Part shown: positions 1 to 6,928 of the stretch, piece by piece | How positions within the stretch are numbered: position 1 is the first letter of the stretch | Layout of the letters: each line of letters opens with the position of its first letter | Origin: Immundisolibacter sp. | GTDB taxonomy: Bacteria; Pseudomonadota; Gammaproteobacteria; Immundisolibacterales; Immundisolibacteraceae | Direction of reading: 5' to 3' | DNA: 16,638 bases | Assembly (NCBI RefSeq): GCF_041601295.1 | Contig: NZ_JBFIII010000067.1 | Span: forward strand, 1-16,638 | Notes under the pieces: model-generated | Seen by the model: only the letters and a program-made list of their open reading frames with translations | Told to the model about the DNA's origin: nothing | The model's database searches: none | Made by a program: the position numbers and the translations under genes

Positions 1-620
1 GCCTGCTTGAGCTGCTCCAGCGGCATGACCTGCGCCGGCAGGAACAGGTTGAAGCCGTATTCGCCGGCCAGGTCGAAGGTGTCCGGGCTGAAGGCCGAGA
101 CGAACGTGGGCAAGGTCGGTTTTTGCACCGGCTTGGGCACCACTTTGACACTGTCGATGGTGTTGAACTTGCCCTTGAAGCTGAATTCTTCCTCGGTCCA
201 GGCAAGGCGAATGATGTCCAGGTGCTCGCGAAACAGCGCCTTGCTCTGGTCGATATCGATATTGAAGTGGTCATAGATACCGGTCATCGGGTGGCCGCGG
301 CCGATGCCCCAGTCGACGCGGCCGTTGGACAGGATGTCCAGCGTGGCAAGTTCCTCGGCGAGGCGCAGCGGCTGGTTGATCGGCAGCACGGAAATGCCCA
401 TCCCCAGCCGGATGCGTTTGGTGACCTGGCTGGCGGCGGCGGCCAGCAGCAGTGGTGCCGGCAGCACCGAATAGGCGCGCTGGAAGTGCAACTCGGCCAG
501 CCACAGGCAGTCGTAGCCCAATTCGTCGGCCAGACGAAACTGGTCAAGGTGCTCCTGATACAGCACGTTGTCGCTGCGGTCCGAGGCGCCCTGCATTTCG
601 TAGAAATAGCCAAATTTCAT
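1..620 (-). CDS. LLM-class (luciferase-like) flavin-dependent monooxygenase, C-terminus cut by window edge
   Basis: Seen: translating leftward from the ATG at 620-618 gives 206 complete codons that run off the left edge with no stop. The protein begins MKFGYFYEMQG. It has the luciferase-family barrel pattern: LADELGYDCLWLAE near residues 30-43, a run of small residues and RIRLGMGISVLP near 69-80, and the hallmark SNGRVDWGIGRG at 98-109. Known: LLM enzymes use reduced flavin and O2 to monooxygenate organic substrates in the cytoplasm, with the flavin supplied by a separate reductase. A GGAG ribosome-binding site lies 8 nt upstream of the start. The family usually has about 330-380 residues, so roughly 40% is missing here. 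It is divergent from the HDO/Rieske operon across 169 nt, so shared regulation is plausible. Substrate unknown; some members are F420-dependent dehydrogenases instead. Confidence 0.88.
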   Translation of the reverse strand, partial: MKFGYFYEMQGASDRSDNVLYQEHLDQFRLADELGYDCLWLAELHFQRAYSVLPAPLLLAAAASQVTKRIRLGMGISVLPINQPLRLAEELATLDILSNGRVDWGIGRGHPMTGIYDHFNIDIDQSKALFREHLDIIRLAWTEEEFSFKGKFNTIDSVKVVPKPVQKPTLPTFVSAFSPDTFDLAGEYGFNLFLPAQVMPLEQLKQ

Positions 621-789
621 AAGTAGTCTCCGGGGGATGGAACGGAATGGTATGCCGAGGTGGAAGCTTCTTGACTTGGCGACGATGGCGGGGCGACTAT
701 GGCGCAGTTACTGACCGAACGTTCCGTGGGCCGCCATTCAAACACCGCCGAATGAGCCCTGTCCACTACTCGAAGCTGGGAGATTTGCC
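621..789. promoter_or_regulatory. Divergent intergenic control region with two GAA-NN-TTC palindromes
   Basis: These 169 nt separate two divergent starts, so they should hold promoters for both directions. Seen: two perfect 8-nt palindromes, GAAGCTTC at 663-670 and GAACGTTC at 717-724. Both have the form GAANNTTC, and their centres are 54 nt apart, about five helical turns. A TTGACT hexamer at 671-676 could be a rightward -35, but the best -10 match (GACTAT, 695-700) is poor. GGGAG at 778-782 is a good ribosome-binding site for the rightward gene at 790. Inference: the palindromes could bind one dimeric regulator of both transcripts. Eight-nt palindromes do occur by chance. Confidence 0.4.
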
Positions 790-1509
790 ATGAATCAGCA
801 GGACATTGTCGATCGTATTGCCGAGCGTTGCGTGGAAACTGCCCTGACCTGGCCGTGGTTGCATGCCAAGATGACGGTCGGCATGGCCCGCGCGTGGATG
901 ATCCAGCATTCAATCCGCAATCGGCAGTTCAGCGCCAGCTATCGGCCGGCCTGGATGAGCCGCTGCCCGGACCAGGCCGTGGTGCGCAAGACCATCGGCC
1001 AGATGCTGGAAGAACTGGTCTACGACGAGAACCTCAAGGCGCCGCATACCAAAATTCTGTTCGAGATGGCCCGCACGCTGGGCGTCACCGACAAGGAGCT
1101 GAACGAAGCCAAGCCCAATCCCAAGACCGATATCTGGCATCAGGTGACCGAGAATCTGTGCCGCAATCGGCACTGGATCATCGGCTGGCTGTCTACCTCG
1201 CTGGAAGAATTCGTGCTCACGGCCATCAACCGCGAAACCAACATCAGCGCCGACAAGTGGCAGAAGGATCTGGGTCTCACCGACGAGCAGTTGTTCTTCT
1301 TCCGTTACCACGAGAAAGCCGACCTGGAACACGCGGGCAAGGTGGTGTGGGCGCCGATCAAGCGTCACGTGACCACGCCCGAGCTGGCGGCCGACGTGTT
1401 GGCCGGCCTCGATACGGCGCTGGAGGCCTCGCGCATCTTCTACGAGGGCGTGATGGACTTGGCTGCCGAGCTTGATGCCCAGGGCGTCAAGCTGCCGACT
1501 GCCGCCTGA
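790..1509 (+). CDS. Heme-oxygenase-like diiron oxidase (HDO; TenA/PqqC-fold, 'iron-containing redox enzyme')
   Basis: Predicted all-helical soluble protein of 239 residues, a normal length for the TenA/PqqC/HDO superfamily. Seen: the late helix carries H174-x3-D178-x2-H181 within FFRYHEKADLEH, the metal-ligand pattern of HDO enzymes such as CADD, UndA and SznF. Earlier candidate ligands are D79/E80, H86 and E139/E140, in the order and spacing expected for the first two ligand helices. Known: HDO enzymes bind two irons and use O2 for N-oxygenation, C-C or C-H cleavage, oxidative decarboxylation or related chemistry; other members of the fold (TenA, PqqC) do not use metal. The start has GGGAG 7 nt upstream. 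It is the first gene of a run with the Rieske oxygenase 38 nt downstream. Automated pipelines might label it a TenA-type regulator, which the ligand set argues against. Substrate unknown. Confidence 0.78.
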   Translation: MNQQDIVDRIAERCVETALTWPWLHAKMTVGMARAWMIQHSIRNRQFSASYRPAWMSRCPDQAVVRKTIGQMLEELVYDENLKAPHTKILFEMARTLGVTDKELNEAKPNPKTDIWHQVTENLCRNRHWIIGWLSTSLEEFVLTAINRETNISADKWQKDLGLTDEQLFFFRYHEKADLEHAGKVVWAPIKRHVTTPELAADVLAGLDTALEASRIFYEGVMDLAAELDAQGVKLPTAA

Positions 1510-1547
1510 CCGGTGATCTGTCCCGCTGTTTAAAGGAGTTCATCGCA

Positions 1548-2738
1548 ATGAATGCGAACACCCAGTTTGTCCAGGATCTGGTCACCTTCCCGGCCAAGGC
1601 GAATGCCGTTCCGAAGACGCTCTACGAGAGCGCTGAGATCTATCAGCTGGAACTGGAACGCCTGTTCTATGGGCCGCACTGGCACCCGGTGGCGCATACC
1701 GGGGAAATTCGCGAGTCGGGGGACTACAAGACGTTCTATATTGGCGAGGTGCCGATCCTGATCACCCGCCTGGCGGACGGCGGCGTGGGCGTGTTCCACA
1801 ATGCCTGCGCGCACCGCGGGACCATGCTGGTGCCAGAGGTCCGCGGCAACGCGGCCGAGTTCCAGTGTCCCTACCACCGCTGGCTGTACGACAACGGTGG
1901 CAACCTGCGTGGCGTGCCGGGTGACGACGACTTTCCAGAGGACTTCTGCAAGGCCGATTTCGGCCTGCGCAAGATTCGTTTCGAAATCTTTGCCGGTCTG
2001 ATATTTGCCACTCTGGACGACAACGCCGCGCCGCTGTCGGAGCAGCTCGGGGAGATCGCCGAGCCGCTGCGTGAATCCCTCGGTGGCGACGGCCGGCTCA
2101 AACTCCTGGGCTACCAGAAGGTCATGTACAACGCCAACTGGAAAACCTACCGCGATCAGGACGGTTATCACCCGCCGTTGCTGCATGCGGCGTTCAAGCT
2201 GCTCAACTGGCAGGGTGGCAAGGGCGTCTGCACGGTGGCCGACAATGGTCTTATCGCATTGGTGTCGCAACTTGCCGCCGCCAAGAACAGCGACTTTCTG
2301 AAAGACCCGAGCCTGGTGGAATTCAGGGGTGTGGATCCGAGCAAGGGCTCCTATGTGGTGTGTCCGTCGCTGATATCGTTCGGCACCAAGCATCTGGACA
2401 TGTTCAATTTCCGCTTTGGCATGCCGCGCGGTCCGTTCAAGACCGAGGTGCACTGGGCATACTTCTGTCACGAGGACGACGACGAGGAAATGGCCAATCA
2501 CCGCCTGCGCCAGTCCTCGAACCTGCTCGGGCCGTCGGGGTTGGTCAGCCTGGAAGACGCGGCGGTGTTCAGCCGGATCCAGAACGCGCTCAAGGCCGGC
2601 ACCGAGAACGCGTTTTTCCTCAAGGGCGTGCGCAAGGATAAAGACCCGTACAAATCGGGTCAGAACGATGAAATCGCCAACATCGTCTGGTGGGAGTGGT
2701 ACCGCAAGGCCATGGGCTTCAGTCGCGCTGCGGCCTGA
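1548..2738 (+). CDS. Rieske non-heme iron oxygenase, catalytic alpha subunit
   Basis: Protein of 396 residues, usual for a ring-hydroxylating or demethylase-type alpha subunit. Seen: the Rieske [2Fe-2S] ligands C87-x-H89 and C107-x2-H110 (CAHRG and CPYHRW). The mononuclear iron site is D205-x2-H208-x4-H213 (QDGYHPPLLH), with D205 as the likely bridge between centres. The SLEDAAVFSRIQ stretch supplies the expected third iron ligand, D337. All key residues are present, so it should be active. Known: these cytoplasmic enzymes use O2 and electrons from a reductase, often through a ferredoxin, for dihydroxylation, monooxygenation or O/N-dealkylation. The start is supported by AAGGAG upstream. No beta subunit, ferredoxin or reductase is present in the window, which suggests a homo-oligomer served by electron carriers elsewhere. 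Substrate not predictable here. Confidence 0.93.
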   Translation: MNANTQFVQDLVTFPAKANAVPKTLYESAEIYQLELERLFYGPHWHPVAHTGEIRESGDYKTFYIGEVPILITRLADGGVGVFHNACAHRGTMLVPEVRGNAAEFQCPYHRWLYDNGGNLRGVPGDDDFPEDFCKADFGLRKIRFEIFAGLIFATLDDNAAPLSEQLGEIAEPLRESLGGDGRLKLLGYQKVMYNANWKTYRDQDGYHPPLLHAAFKLLNWQGGKGVCTVADNGLIALVSQLAAAKNSDFLKDPSLVEFRGVDPSKGSYVVCPSLISFGTKHLDMFNFRFGMPRGPFKTEVHWAYFCHEDDDEEMANHRLRQSSNLLGPSGLVSLEDAAVFSRIQNALKAGTENAFFLKGVRKDKDPYKSGQNDEIANIVWWEWYRKAMGFSRAAA

Positions 2739-2866
2739 AGCTCGCCGACTGCTGGACAAACCTTTTATTGCGGTCCTGCCAGGGCCGGCCGGGTGAAAAC
2801 AGCCGCAGGTTCGTTTACCGACCTATGAGCGAGCCCGGTCCGGTCCTGCGCATGGCCGCTCCCGTC

Positions 2867-2872
2867 GAGGAG
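2867..2872 (+). promoter_or_regulatory. Ribosome-binding site fixing the GTG start of the aldehyde dehydrogenase
   Basis: GAGGAG lies 8 nt upstream of the GTG at 2881. It decides the start: no ATG in that frame gives a better-placed site, and the N-terminus it yields aligns with aldehyde dehydrogenases. The rest of the 142-nt gap after the Rieske gene (2739-2880) shows GC-rich partial palindromes (around GGCCGGCC near 2784) but no T-run, so I call no terminator. The gap is longer than the others in this run. Confidence 0.7.
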
Positions 2873-2880
2873 TACACCGC

Positions 2881-4356
2881 GTGAGTTACGACTTCGCGCC
2901 GTTGGTAAACAATACGTTTCCCGCGGTGAGCCAGCGTTTTGCAGCCATCAATCCGGCGACTGGCGAGACCATCGGCTCGGTACCCGAGTGCGCCGGGCTG
3001 GTCGACGAAGCCGTTCGTGGCGCCCTGGCAGCCCAGCGCGAATGGGCACAGGTCCCGGTTTTCCAGCGGGTGGGCCTGATCGGCAAGCTGGCGGCGGTAC
3101 TGGAACAGCACGGCGAGGAGCTGGCGCAGCTTGATGTTCTGGATACGGGCAGCCCGATTCATGTGATGCGGGCCGACATCCGCGCCTCGGTGGGCATGTT
3201 GCGTCATCAGATGGGTCTGGCGCCGCAGGTGTTCGGCCGCTCCGGGGATCGGTTCACCGGCGACAACATCCATTTCACCCTGCCGCAGCCGTTCGGTGTG
3301 GTGGCGCGCTTTTGTGCCTTCAACCACCCGTTGATGTTCAGCATCATGCGCATCGCAGCACCCCTGCTGATGGGCAACGCGCTGATCATCAAGCCCTCCG
3401 AGCACACCAGCCTGTCGACCCTGCGCATCGGCCAGATTCTGGCCCCGCATATCCCCCCGGGGCTGATCCAGATTCTTACTGGCGGGCGGCCGGTAGGGGA
3501 GGCGATCGTCGGCCACAAGGACATCAAGCGCATCACGCTGACCGGTGGCAAGGCGGCGGCGCTGGCTTTCTACCGCATTGCCGCCGAGTCGGGGCACCTG
3601 AAGGACTTCACCTTCGAACTCGGTGGCAAGAATCCGATGGTGATTTACCCCGACGCGGACGCCGAGAAGGCGTTCACGTCGGCCGTACACGGCATGAACT
3701 TCTACCAGACAGCGGGCCAGAGCTGCGGTTCGACCAGCCGGATATTCATTCACCGTTCGCTGTACGAGCAGGCCAAGACGGCTATCAAGACGGCCTGCGA
3801 GGCGATTCGCATCGGCGACCCGCAGGATCCGGAAACACTGATGGCTGGCCTGTCGACGCAGCAGCAGTTCGACAAGACCATGCATTACATCGATCTGTCG
3901 AAACAGGAAGGCCTGCCGGTGCTCACCGGTGGTGCGCGCCTGACCGCGCCGCCGTTCGATAAGGGCTTCTATGTCCCGCCGACCGTGTTCTGCGATGTCA
4001 GCCGCGAGAACACGCTGTTTCGGGAGGAAGTATTCGGCCCAGTGCTGGCGCTGATCCCGTGGGACGACGAGCAGCAGATGTTGGCGGACATCAATGCGGT
4101 GGAATACGGCCTCACCGCCAGCGTGTGGACGTCAAGTCTGGACACCGCCATGGAGTTCGCCCGTCGGGTCGAGGCCGGCACGGTGTGGATCAATGGTTCG
4201 TCCAAACATTTCCCGGGCTTTGGCTTCGCCGGTCAGAAAGATTCCGGCCTGGGGCAGGAAGAAACACTCGAAGAGCTGGTGTCCTTCACGCAGCTGAAGG
4301 CCGTGCATTACTTCGGTGCCGAAGGTCGTAAAAACGTGGAGATTCGCCTGATATGA
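2881..4356 (+). CDS. NAD(P)+-dependent aldehyde dehydrogenase
   Basis: Protein of 491 residues, standard length for the ALDH superfamily. Seen: N148 in FCAFNHP (oxyanion-hole Asn), K171 in IIKPSEHT (cofactor ribose), the general base E246 in ELGGKNP, the catalytic nucleophile C282 in GQSCGSTSR, and E383 in REEVFGPV. Known: oxidises an aldehyde to the carboxylate via a thiohemiacetal. One oddity: the usual GS-T/E-xxG loop of the Rossmann fold reads TGGKAAAL at 221-228, with Gly replacing the usual Ser and an Ala-rich helix start. The GTG start is supported by GAGGAG. The stop overlaps the next start (ATGA at 4353-4356), implying translational coupling to the alcohol dehydrogenase. Together they could carry an alcohol made by the oxygenases to an acid. 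It could instead be a semialdehyde dehydrogenase. Confidence 0.93.
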   Translation: MSYDFAPLVNNTFPAVSQRFAAINPATGETIGSVPECAGLVDEAVRGALAAQREWAQVPVFQRVGLIGKLAAVLEQHGEELAQLDVLDTGSPIHVMRADIRASVGMLRHQMGLAPQVFGRSGDRFTGDNIHFTLPQPFGVVARFCAFNHPLMFSIMRIAAPLLMGNALIIKPSEHTSLSTLRIGQILAPHIPPGLIQILTGGRPVGEAIVGHKDIKRITLTGGKAAALAFYRIAAESGHLKDFTFELGGKNPMVIYPDADAEKAFTSAVHGMNFYQTAGQSCGSTSRIFIHRSLYEQAKTAIKTACEAIRIGDPQDPETLMAGLSTQQQFDKTMHYIDLSKQEGLPVLTGGARLTAPPFDKGFYVPPTVFCDVSRENTLFREEVFGPVLALIPWDDEQQMLADINAVEYGLTASVWTSSLDTAMEFARRVEAGTVWINGSSKHFPGFGFAGQKDSGLGQEETLEELVSFTQLKAVHYFGAEGRKNVEIRLI

Positions 4357-5450
4357 AAGCCAAAGCCCTGGTGATGGCGGCTTACAAGGAGCCGTTCGAA
4401 GTACGCGAGTTTGAGGTGCCGGACCCGGAGCCGGGCGCCATAACGGTTCGCATTGATCGCGCCACCATCTGCGGTACCGACCATCATGTGCACATGGGCT
4501 TGCTGCATCCAGTGTCGAAGACCCCGGCGATTCTTGGCCACGAGATGGTGGGCGTGATCGAAAAACTCGGCGCCGGGCGGGACTGCGACGTCGCCGGAGC
4601 GCCCCTGGCCAAGGGCGACCGGGTGATCTGGGCCTACGCTTATTGCGGCAAGTGCTATTACTGCGTGGTGGCGCACCAGCCGACGCTGTGCACCAATTTC
4701 ACGCCCTACGGTTACGCCGACTGCGGCAAGCATCCCCACCTGTTGGGTGGCTTCGCACAGTACGCCTACATCCTGCCGGCCTGTCATGTGGTCAAGGTGC
4801 CGGACGAGGTGCCCAGCCATTGGGCCTCATCGGCCAGTTGCGCATTGCGCACCATCATGCATGCCACTGCCCGCGCCGGCGGCATCCGGCCGACCGAGAC
4901 GGTATTGGTGCAGGGGAGCGGCCCGGTGGGCCTGTATGGCGTGGCCGCGGCGCGGGCCTTTGGTGCTCGACGGGTTGTCTGCTTTGGCGCGCCGGATAGC
5001 CGCCTGGGAGTGGCGACCGCGTTCGGTGCCGATGCCGTGTGCAATATCGAAACCACCGACCCCAAGCAGCGCGCGGAGCTGGTGCGCAGCCTCACTGAAG
5101 GTCGTGGTGCCGATCTGGTGTTCGAGTGCTCGGGCTCGCACCACGCGCTGGAGGAGGCTATCGGCATTACCCGCATGGGCGGGCGCATCGTGGTCATCGG
5201 CGCCGGTGATCCGCAGCCGGCGCAGATTCCCGGCATGGCGTTTGTCATGAAGCAGATCAGCGTCCATGGCATCCGCTCGGCGGGAATAGAGTATTACCGC
5301 GAGGCGCTGGCCTTTCTGGCGACGCAGAAGGACCGTTTCCCGTTCGAGCGACTGTTCGGCGATACCTACAGTCTGGCTGAAATCCCGCAGGCCATGGAAC
5401 GCATGCACCGGCTGGAAGAAATCAAGCCGGTGGTCGATCCGTTCAAATAG
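4353..5450 (+). CDS. Zinc-dependent medium-chain alcohol dehydrogenase (MDR family)
   Basis: Protein of 365 residues, typical of medium-chain zinc dehydrogenases. Seen: catalytic-zinc residues C40 (ICGTD) and H63-E64 (GHEMVG), with C163 a possible further ligand. A structural-zinc lobe has C98, C101, C104 and C113, where the last gap is one residue longer than in horse liver ADH. The Rossmann motif GSGPVG is at 188-193. Known: reversible oxidation of a primary or secondary alcohol with NAD(P)+. Its start overlaps the aldehyde dehydrogenase stop by 4 nt, so the two are co-translated and probably act in sequence. It resembles the broad threonine/sorbitol-dehydrogenase-like branch; the substrate cannot be assigned. 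It is the last gene of the cassette and converges on dsbA 44 nt away. Confidence 0.92.
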   Translation: MKAKALVMAAYKEPFEVREFEVPDPEPGAITVRIDRATICGTDHHVHMGLLHPVSKTPAILGHEMVGVIEKLGAGRDCDVAGAPLAKGDRVIWAYAYCGKCYYCVVAHQPTLCTNFTPYGYADCGKHPHLLGGFAQYAYILPACHVVKVPDEVPSHWASSASCALRTIMHATARAGGIRPTETVLVQGSGPVGLYGVAAARAFGARRVVCFGAPDSRLGVATAFGADAVCNIETTDPKQRAELVRSLTEGRGADLVFECSGSHHALEEAIGITRMGGRIVVIGAGDPQPAQIPGMAFVMKQISVHGIRSAGIEYYREALAFLATQKDRFPFERLFGDTYSLAEIPQAMERMHRLEEIKPVVDPFK

Positions 5451-5470
5451 AAGAACAAGAAAATCCAACG

Positions 5471-5485
5471 CGCGCTCACGGCGCG
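5471..5485. terminator. Possible bidirectional stem-loop between convergent genes
   Basis: The 44-nt gap between the convergent alcohol dehydrogenase and dsbA contains CGCGC, a 5-nt loop, and GCGCG: a perfect 5-bp GC stem. There is no clean T-run on the rightward side, so intrinsic termination is uncertain. The convergent position is the main support. Confidence 0.3.
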
Positions 5486-5494
5486 GCCAGCGAT

Positions 5495-6106
5495 TTACTT
5501 GGCGGTCTTGAGTTCCTGCGCTACCAACTGGTCCAGCGCTTCGAACATGCCCGCCTCGCTACCGGCGCTGGTACCGTCGACGCGGAATTTGCCGTTGACG
5601 ATGAAGGTGGGCACGCCCTCCAGGCCATAGGCGCGGGTCATCTGGTTGGCGCGCCCGGTCTGACTGTCTACCCCAAACGAGTGATACGCGTCGGCGAATT
5701 TCTCGCGCGGCACGCCGTGGGTAGCGAAAAACTCGGTCAGGCTGGTCTCGTCGTTCAGGTTCTTGCGGTCGGTATGGATGGCCTCGAACAGCGCGCGGTG
5801 CACGTCTTCGCCCAAGCCCAGTTGTTGCATTGCGTAATAGGCACGTCCCAGCACTGCCCAGTTGGTGTTGAAAATTGCCGGTACCCGTACGAACTGCACC
5901 TCGGCCGGTTGCCGCTTGCGCCATTCGGCCACAGCTGGCTCGGCGTAATAGCAATGCGGACAGCCATACCAGAAGAATTCGATCACTTCGATCTTGGCCG
6001 GGTCTTGAGTTGGCTGTGGTTTGGCCAACTCGACCCAGGGCGCGGCATTGGCCCCCAGAGCGGTCAGCAACAGCGCCAGTGGCCAAATCAGGGAGCGAAT
6101 GCGCAT
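5495..6106 (-). CDS. dsbA: Periplasmic thiol:disulfide oxidoreductase DsbA
   Basis: Protein of 203 residues, close to family length (about 208 in E. coli). Seen: a Sec signal peptide (MRIRSL, then a hydrophobic stretch, then ALGANA before APW), the redox motif C49-P-H-C52 in FFWYGCPHC, and the cis-proline loop GVPTF with P166. Known: DsbA donates its disulfide to newly exported proteins in the periplasm and is reoxidised by DsbB. GAGGAG lies 8 nt upstream of the start. The gene follows cytochrome c4 by 24 nt on the same strand, so they are probably one transcript. The c4-dsbA pairing next to engB is a recurring gammaproteobacterial arrangement (for example in Pseudomonas). Confidence 0.96.
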   Translation of the reverse strand: MRIRSLIWPLALLLTALGANAAPWVELAKPQPTQDPAKIEVIEFFWYGCPHCYYAEPAVAEWRKRQPAEVQFVRVPAIFNTNWAVLGRAYYAMQQLGLGEDVHRALFEAIHTDRKNLNDETSLTEFFATHGVPREKFADAYHSFGVDSQTGRANQMTRAYGLEGVPTFIVNGKFRVDGTSAGSEAGMFEALDQLVAQELKTAK

Positions 6107-6130
6107 CGATAAAGCTCCTCGCGAGCGGCC

Positions 6131-6736
6131 TCAGTGCAGGCCGGAGACATATTTGGATACGGCGTCGATATCCGTTTTGCTCATGCGCGCGGCAATATCC
6201 CGCATGATGCCGTTGACGTCAGTGTCGCGCTCGCCGCTGGCGTACAGGCCGAGTTGCTTGGCGATGTATTCCGGGTGCTGGCCGCCGAGGGCAGGCCACC
6301 CGGCCGGGGCATTGCCCAAGCCCTGTGGGCCATGGCAGGCCATGCAAGCGGGCACGCCCGCTTTGGCGTTGCCCGCCCGGTAGATTTCGCCGCCAGATTT
6401 GACGACCTCATCGGGCACGCTGCCGTGCTTGACCTCTTGTTTGCTGTAGAAGGCGGCAAGGTCAGCGATGTCCTGATCGCTGAGGCTCGCGGCCATCGGT
6501 GACATGATCGGATCCTTGCGCTGGCCGTCGCGCATGGCCTTCAGTTGGGTTTCGGCGTAGCTGCTATGCTGACCGGCGATATTGGGATACATGCCCACCA
6601 CGCTGTTGCCGTCGCTGCTGTGACAAGCCTGGCACGGGGCTGATTTTTCCTGTCCGGCTTCAGCATTACCTGCCGCCTGCGCGGCGCTTGCCAAGGTAAG
6701 GCAGGCAGCCACCATGATCCACTTGCAGCCTCGCAT
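6131..6736 (-). CDS. Periplasmic diheme cytochrome c4
   Basis: Protein of 201 residues with two tandem class I cytochrome c domains. Seen: a signal peptide (MRGCKWIMVAACLTLASAAQA), heme-binding CQACH at 35-39 and CMACH at 131-135. Likely axial methionines are M81 (within SPMAASLSDQD) and M185 (within AARMSKTD). Known: cytochrome c4 carries electrons in the periplasm, commonly to cytochrome cbb3 or other terminal oxidases. Start choice: the ATG at 6736 has GGGAG 7 nt upstream and gives a clean signal peptide. An in-frame ATG at 6769 has no ribosome-binding site and adds 11 polar residues, and the frame stays open further upstream only by overlapping divergent engB. Probably cotranscribed with dsbA. 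Confidence 0.94.
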   Translation of the reverse strand: MRGCKWIMVAACLTLASAAQAAGNAEAGQEKSAPCQACHSSDGNSVVGMYPNIAGQHSSYAETQLKAMRDGQRKDPIMSPMAASLSDQDIADLAAFYSKQEVKHGSVPDEVVKSGGEIYRAGNAKAGVPACMACHGPQGLGNAPAGWPALGGQHPEYIAKQLGLYASGERDTDVNGIMRDIAARMSKTDIDAVSKYVSGLH

Positions 6737-6928
6737 CCACAGACTCCCGTTTCGATTTTGAATGGACATATTGGGGTTGTTGCGCCCGGTGCCACGGCAG
6801 TGGGCGCAAACGGCGCAGTATTCTACCAGCATGTCATCAGGCGTCTGAGGCCGGGTGCGGCGGGCGCGTCGACTTGCGATTGTTCTGTTTCCGCCGGCAC
6901 CGCCCCGGCATCTGCATCCGGACCATTC
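6737..6928. promoter_or_regulatory. Divergent promoter region between cytochrome c4 and engB
   Basis: These 192 nt separate two divergent starts and must contain both promoters. On the minus strand TAGAAT (6825-6820 in window numbering) is a reasonable -10 for the cytochrome c4-dsbA transcript, without a good -35. On the plus strand TTGCGA at 6874-6879 is a weak -35 for engB. I see no strong operator. Both flanking frames stay open through part of this stretch, but the ribosome-binding site of c4 and the GTPase domain boundary of engB argue that it is non-coding. Confidence 0.4.

Noticed and set aside
1530..2759. Opposite-strand 409-residue frame across the Rieske gene
   Set aside because: The plus strand carries all Rieske and iron ligands in order; the antisense product has no recognisable domain.
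2825..2884. 19-codon frame MSEPGPVLRMAAPVEEYTA overlapping the ALDH start, considered as a PqqA-like precursor peptide next to a PqqC-fold protein
   Set aside because: It has no ribosome-binding site, and its Glu-Glu codons are the GAGGAG ribosome-binding site of the ALDH. The HDO carries metal ligands rather than PqqC features, and no radical-SAM maturase is present.
2815..3885. Opposite-strand 356-residue frame across the aldehyde dehydrogenase
   Set aside because: Antisense shadow of an intact ALDH; composition is Arg/His/Gln-rich with no motif.
6758..6928. 57-residue N-terminal extension of EngB
   Set aside because: It lies in the divergent promoter region and lacks family resemblance; the ATG at 6929 gives the standard length.
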